This document shows positions 40,657 to 43,942 of a stretch of 43,942 bases of DNA, piece after piece. A program made the position numbers and the translations under genes. The stretch is from contig NZ_JAGGOT010000036.1 in assembly GCF_018614195.1 (NCBI RefSeq), forward strand, positions 1 through 43,942, written 5' to 3'. Numbering within the stretch: the first letter of the stretch is position 1; each line of letters begins with the position of its first letter. The notes under the pieces were generated by a model. It did not search any database and was not told the DNA's origin. It saw only the letters and a program-made list of their open reading frames with translations. This DNA comes from Streptomyces sp. ISL-43 (GTDB lineage: Bacteria; Actinomycetota; Actinomycetes; Streptomycetales; Streptomycetaceae).

Positions 40657-41133
40657 ATGATCCGTAGCGCTGTCGTCGGAGACGTCCCCGTCATCCATTC
40701 CATGATCCGTGAGCTCGCGGAGTACGAGAAGGTGCCCCAGGAGGCGCGCGCCACCGAAGAGCAGCTGCGGGAGGCGTTGTTCGGGGAGCGGCCGGCGGCG
40801 TTCGCGCACATCGCGCAGACGCCGGAGGGGGAGGCCGTCGGCTTCTCGCTGTGGTTCCTGAGCTTCTCGACGTGGCGCGGGGTGCACGGGATCTACCTGG
40901 AGGACCTGTACGTACGTCCCGGCGTGCGCGGTGGCGGTTACGGGAAGGCGCTGCTGGCGGAGCTGGCGCGGATCTGTGTGGAGCGCGGGTACGAGCGGCT
41001 GGAGTGGTCGGTCCTCGACTGGAATGTGCCTGCCATCGACTTCTATCGATCAGTCGGAGCGGTGCCAATGGACGAGTGGACCGTGAACCGCCTGACGGAC
41101 GACGCGCTCCGCGAGCTGGCCGGGGCGGAGTGA
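40657..41133 (+). CDS. GNAT-family N-acetyltransferase
   Basis: A 158-aa GNAT. Motif A is LEDLYVRPGVRGGGYGKALLAEL (~84-106), with the acetyl-CoA pyrophosphate loop RGGGYG. The sequence starts IRSAVVGDVPVIHSMIRELAEYE and has WSVLDWNVPAIDFYRSVGAV, which is near the spermine/diamine acetyltransferase type. The substrate is not proved. TAGGCT (40645-40650) is six bases before the ATG. It starts nine bases after the kinase gene. Confidence 0.9.
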   Translation: MIRSAVVGDVPVIHSMIRELAEYEKVPQEARATEEQLREALFGERPAAFAHIAQTPEGEAVGFSLWFLSFSTWRGVHGIYLEDLYVRPGVRGGGYGKALLAELARICVERGYERLEWSVLDWNVPAIDFYRSVGAVPMDEWTVNRLTDDALRELAGAE

Positions 41134-41177
41134 GCGCACCGGAGCCCTTGCCGCCGATCGCTGCCGCGCTCGTGTTT

Positions 41178-41570
41178 CTACGACCAGAACTCGTCGTAAG
41201 CGGGCGGGTCGGCAACGAATGTCCGGCCTTCGGTGATCAGGCCGTCGGCAATGCGGAAGACGATGACGTAGTCCATGTCGAGCTGCTTGCCTTCACGTGA
41301 CGCCGTGGCGTGGAGCAGGGCGACGGTGTGGTCGTCGTTGGCGAGGACGTTCTGGAGCTGTGGGCGGTAGGTGCCGCCCGTCAGCTGGAACTCTTGGCCG
41401 AACTGCGCGAACGTTTCCTCGCGCCCCCGGTAGTCACCTGCCAGCAGATTCCTGCCCCCAGCGTGCCAGACCACATCGGGGTGGAAGACCTCCGCCAGTG
41501 CGTCCATGTCGCCGGCCGCGAAGGCAGCGAGGGTGCGGTGGAACACGGCGATGTGTGGGTGATCGGTCAT
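41178..41570 (-). CDS. SnoaL-like NTF2-fold protein
   Basis: A 130-aa protein with the alpha+beta SnoaL/NTF2 pattern: FHRTLAAFAAGDMDALAEVF, DVVWHAGGRNLLAGDYRGRE, then beta strands to FRIADGLITEGRTFV. Members act as polyketide cyclases, isomerases or binding proteins, and the active role here is unknown. AGGAGGC lies before the ATG. Convergent with the GNAT gene. Confidence 0.85.
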   Translation of the reverse strand: MTDHPHIAVFHRTLAAFAAGDMDALAEVFHPDVVWHAGGRNLLAGDYRGREETFAQFGQEFQLTGGTYRPQLQNVLANDDHTVALLHATASREGKQLDMDYVIVFRIADGLITEGRTFVADPPAYDEFWS

Positions 41571-41631
41571 CGGGGCCTCCTGTGGTATCTCCGGCGACGG
41601 TATGCCGCGCGAGGCGTCGCAGCTCGGTTGA

Positions 41632-41651
41632 GTTCGGCCATTGGGCCGAAC
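41632..41651. promoter_or_regulatory. Inverted repeat upstream of SnoaL-like gene
   Basis: GTTCGGCC, four bases, GGCCGAAC: a perfect 8-bp dyad 62 bp before the SnoaL-like start, a suitable place for an operator. The rest of 41571-41845 is GC-rich, with a CCCGG run at ~41810-41845 and nothing else I recognise. Confidence 0.45.
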
Positions 41652-41845
41652 GTCGACGCCTGGCCGTAGCGATGTCCACTCCGAGACGCCCGCTTTTGAG
41701 GTCGGTACGTGCCGTGCGCCCGGACGGCGACGAACCGAACCGGATCAGAGGTCTCCTGGCGGCGACGCTCTGGCCGACGGACGGATGGATGGTCCTTACG
41801 GGGGTCCGGCCCGGCCCGGCCCCGCCCGGCCCGGCCCGGCCCGGG

Positions 41846-42837
41846 CTACGGCTCCAGGACGACCTTGCCCGTGGTGGCGCGGTTCTCCAGGTCGCGGTGG
41901 GCGGCGGCGGCTTCGGACAGGGGGTAGCGCCGCAGGGCGGGGCGCAGCCGGCCGGAGGCGGCTTCGGCGAGGGCGCGGGCTTCGAGGAGGCGCAGCGGGT
42001 CGTCGCCGCCGGCGCGCTGGAGCATGGCGGGGCCGAGGACGTTCCGTGTGGTGACGGAGCGGGCTTCGAGCGCGGCGCGGTCGGCGTCGGTGAGCGGGAT
42101 CGGGCCGCCGGACCAGCCGAAGACGAGGTGGAGGCCGCCGTCGGCCAGCAGGTCGAGGGCGGTGCGGGCGATGGGGCCGCCGACGGAGTCGAAGAGGACG
42201 GTGGCGCCGGCGGGGTGGTGTGCGCGTACGGCGTCGGCCCAGTCGGGGCGGGTGTAGTCGAGGGCGAGGTCGGCGCCGGCCGCGGCGGCGCGGGCGGTCT
42301 TGGCGGGGCCGCCGGCGAGGGCGACGACGGTGGCTCCGGCGTTCTTCGCGTACTGGACGAGCAGCGTGCCGATGCCGCCCGCGGCGGCGGGGACGAGGGC
42401 GACGGAGTCGGGACCCAGGTCGGCGAACTGGAGGATCCCGAGCGTGGTGCGGCCGGTGCCGATCATGGCGACGGCTTCGGCGGGGTCGAGGCCGGGCGGG
42501 ACGGGGTGGACGCGGGCGGCGTCGGTGACGGCGTACTCGGCGTAGCCGCCGGGCGCGAATCCGAGGTGGACGACGACGGTGCGGCCGAGCCAGGCGGGGT
42601 CGGTGCCGGGGCCGAGGGCGTCGACGGTGCCGGCGACTTCGCGGCCGGGGATGGTCGGCAGCTCCGGGAGGGGGGCGGGCGGGCCTTGGACGCCGCGGCG
42701 GAGGCTGGTGTCGAGGAGGTGGACGCCGGCGGCGGCGACGGCGATGCGGAGCTGGCCGGGGGCGGGGACGGGGAGGGGGCCGGTTCGTAGGAGAGGTTCT
42801 CGGCGGGGCCGAAGGCGTGGAGGCGGATGGCGTTCAT
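41846..42837 (-). pseudogene. Zinc-type quinone oxidoreductase with one frameshift
   Basis: The gene starts NAIRLHAFGPAENLSYEPAP on the minus strand from ATG 42837. It leaves frame in a C-rich stretch at ~42770-42779 and continues in another frame with QLRIAVAAAGVHLLDTSLRR through PGREVAGTVDALGPGTDP, FAPGGYAEYAV and MIGTGRTTLGIL, then the Rossmann fold (VPAAAGGIGTLLVQYAK) to GKVVLEP. One added C in the C4/C5 tract restores the whole reading frame. It is an MDR family reductase, likely NADPH:quinone type. Either a real inactivating mutation or a base-calling error in the homopolymer. ATG 42888 is an alternative start. Confidence 0.85.
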
Positions 42838-42960
42838 GTGGGTGGGGGATTGGGCGGTGGCGGCGGCGGTCGTGGGGTTTCGGGTCATGGGGGTGAGCCT
42901 GTTACCTGAAGTGGGGTTGAGGTCAAGGGCGCTGTCAGTGGTGTGGGTCAGGATGGGGGG

Positions 42961-43647
42961 ATGGCGAGGAACGGGCAGGCAGGGCGGGCGGCGGAGACGG
43001 TGAAGGCGGCGCGGCGGCCGGAGGTGCGGCTGCCGGAGCTCGGCGCGTGGGAGGGCGGTGGGCTGGAGCCGGACGGGGACTACGACGGGCTGGAGCTCGC
43101 GGACGTGGACCTGGCGGGCCAGGAGGGGGTCGGGGCCCGGTTCATGGACTGCGCGCTACGTCGCTGCGCGCTGGACGAGACGGGGCTCGCGAAGGCGAGG
43201 TTCCTGGACTCGGTGCTGGAGGGGGTCCGGGGTGTCGGGACCGACCTGTCGGGGGCTTCGCTGCGGGACGTGGAGCTGCTGGAGGCCCGGCTGGGCGGGG
43301 TGCAGTTGCACGGGGCGGTGCTGGAGCGGGTCCTCGTACGCGGGGGCAAGATCGATTACCTGAACTTGCGGGCGGCGCGGCTGAAGGACGTCGTCTTCGA
43401 GGGGTGCGTGCTGGTGGAGCCGGACTTCGCGGGGGCGGTGCTGGAGCGGGTGGAGTTCCGGGACTGCACGTTGCGCGGGGCGGACTTCTCGGGGGCGCGG
43501 CTGTCGGAGGTGGACCTGCGGGGGGCGGTGGAGCTGGGCATCGCGCGGGGGGTGGACGCGTTGGCGGGGGCGGTGATCAGTCCGGGGCAGCTGTTCGAGC
43601 TGGCGCCGGGGCTGGCGGCGCAGCTGGGGTTGCGGGTGATGCCGTAG
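42961..43647 (+). CDS. Pentapeptide-repeat protein
   Basis: A 228-aa soluble protein. From ~35 to ~195 it is almost entirely A(D/N/R)(L/F)xx pentapeptide repeats (LADVDLAGQEGV ... ARFLDSVLEGVRG ... GADFSGARLSEVDLRGAVE), predicted to fold as a right-handed beta-helix. The C-terminal cap (ALAGAVISPGQLFELAPGL) is common in this Streptomyces family. Some family members mimic DNA and inhibit gyrase, but most are uncharacterised. No membrane segment, unlike the protein at 11115-12179. CAGGAT (42949-42954) is six bases before the ATG. Confidence 0.85.
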   Translation: MARNGQAGRAAETVKAARRPEVRLPELGAWEGGGLEPDGDYDGLELADVDLAGQEGVGARFMDCALRRCALDETGLAKARFLDSVLEGVRGVGTDLSGASLRDVELLEARLGGVQLHGAVLERVLVRGGKIDYLNLRAARLKDVVFEGCVLVEPDFAGAVLERVEFRDCTLRGADFSGARLSEVDLRGAVELGIARGVDALAGAVISPGQLFELAPGLAAQLGLRVMP

Positions 43648-43861
43648 CCGGCGGCGGCTTTGGCCGGGCGGGTCCCTGGCCTGGCCCGGCCTCGCCTGCC
43701 TGGGCCTGGCCTGCCCGTGCGGGGCGGAGTCTCGGGCCTGACGGGCTCCGGCCCGGCCTGTCCGGGCCGCACGGCTGCCCTGCCCGGCCGGATTTGGCGG
43801 CTCGGCTGCGGGTGGGCCGCTGCGCGGGGCGTGTCCCCTACCCGCCCTTCCACCGTTCCCC

Positions 43862-43942
43862 GGGCTCGGTCCGGGCCCGATCCTCAAACGCCGGACGGGC
43901 TGGAAGCGGGCTCGGTCCGGGCCCGGTCCTCAAACGCCGGAC
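43862..43942. repeat. Two direct copies of a 35-bp intergenic repeat
   Basis: Copies at 43862-43896 and 43908-43942 differ at one base and end in CCTCAAACGCCGGAC. They lie 46 bp apart. The core TCCTCAAACGCCGGACGGGC is a common intergenic sequence in Streptomyces genomes (from memory). The preceding 43648-43861 is C/G-rich with no gene evident. Confidence 0.8.

Overview
The window is high-GC actinobacterial DNA, almost certainly a Streptomyces chromosome. The right three quarters carry a well-known Streptomyces core order: mshA, ybjN-like, gpm, phoU, phoR-phoP, carD, ispD-ispF, cysS, rlmB, a DoxX gene and msiK. Codons end overwhelmingly in G/C, GTG and TTG starts are frequent, and strong perfect-stem terminators separate transcription units.

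Bases ~4-12733 are a Tn7-like transposon. Both ends carry 20-bp direct repeats (core TTGTCAC, usually preceded by TGAGCA). They occur four times at the left end and twice, inverted, at the right end. Next to the left end lies an overlapping operon: tnsA (endonuclease subunit), tnsB (DDE transposase with exact DD35E spacing), tnsC (AAA+ regulator) and a first tniQ. Cargo follows: an HNH-like/DUF5710 protein, a pair of small unknown genes, a second unknown pair on the opposite strand, a second full-length tniQ, an unknown zinc-binding-like protein and a membrane-anchored pentapeptide-repeat protein. No cas genes, CRISPR array or tnsE are visible, so the two TniQ proteins are the only candidate target selectors. 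The right end stops 24 bp before a palindrome that contains the -35 of the flanking XRE regulator gene.

The chromosomal part begins with the XRE regulator and an HbhA-like protein (12808-13837), then a DUF2516 membrane protein, a response-regulator/PP2C phosphatase, an NlpC/P60 hydrolase and a methyltransferase (to 17862). Mycothiol synthesis (mshA), a YbjN-like protein, an MFS exporter and phosphoglycerate mutase follow. The phosphate regulon control genes phoU and phoR-phoP diverge from a candidate PHO-box region. CarD and the MEP-pathway genes ispD/ispF flank a striking 62-nt RNA-type hairpin. cysS, rlmB, a DoxX membrane protein and a sugar nucleotidyltransferase come next. msiK, the shared ATPase of sugar ABC importers, has a candidate DasR site upstream.

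The right end (36.3-43.9 kb) is more accessory: an unknown protein, tRNA-Thr(UGU), a FAD oxidoreductase, a DsbA-like lipoprotein, an APH_6_hur-type kinase, a GNAT acetyltransferase, a SnoaL-like protein, a frameshifted quinone oxidoreductase gene and a pentapeptide-repeat protein. The window closes in C/G-rich intergenic DNA with two copies of a 35-bp repeat.

Many genes here have a -10-like hexamer six or seven bases before the start codon, so leaderless transcription looks common. All functional calls are from reading the sequence; no database search was run.
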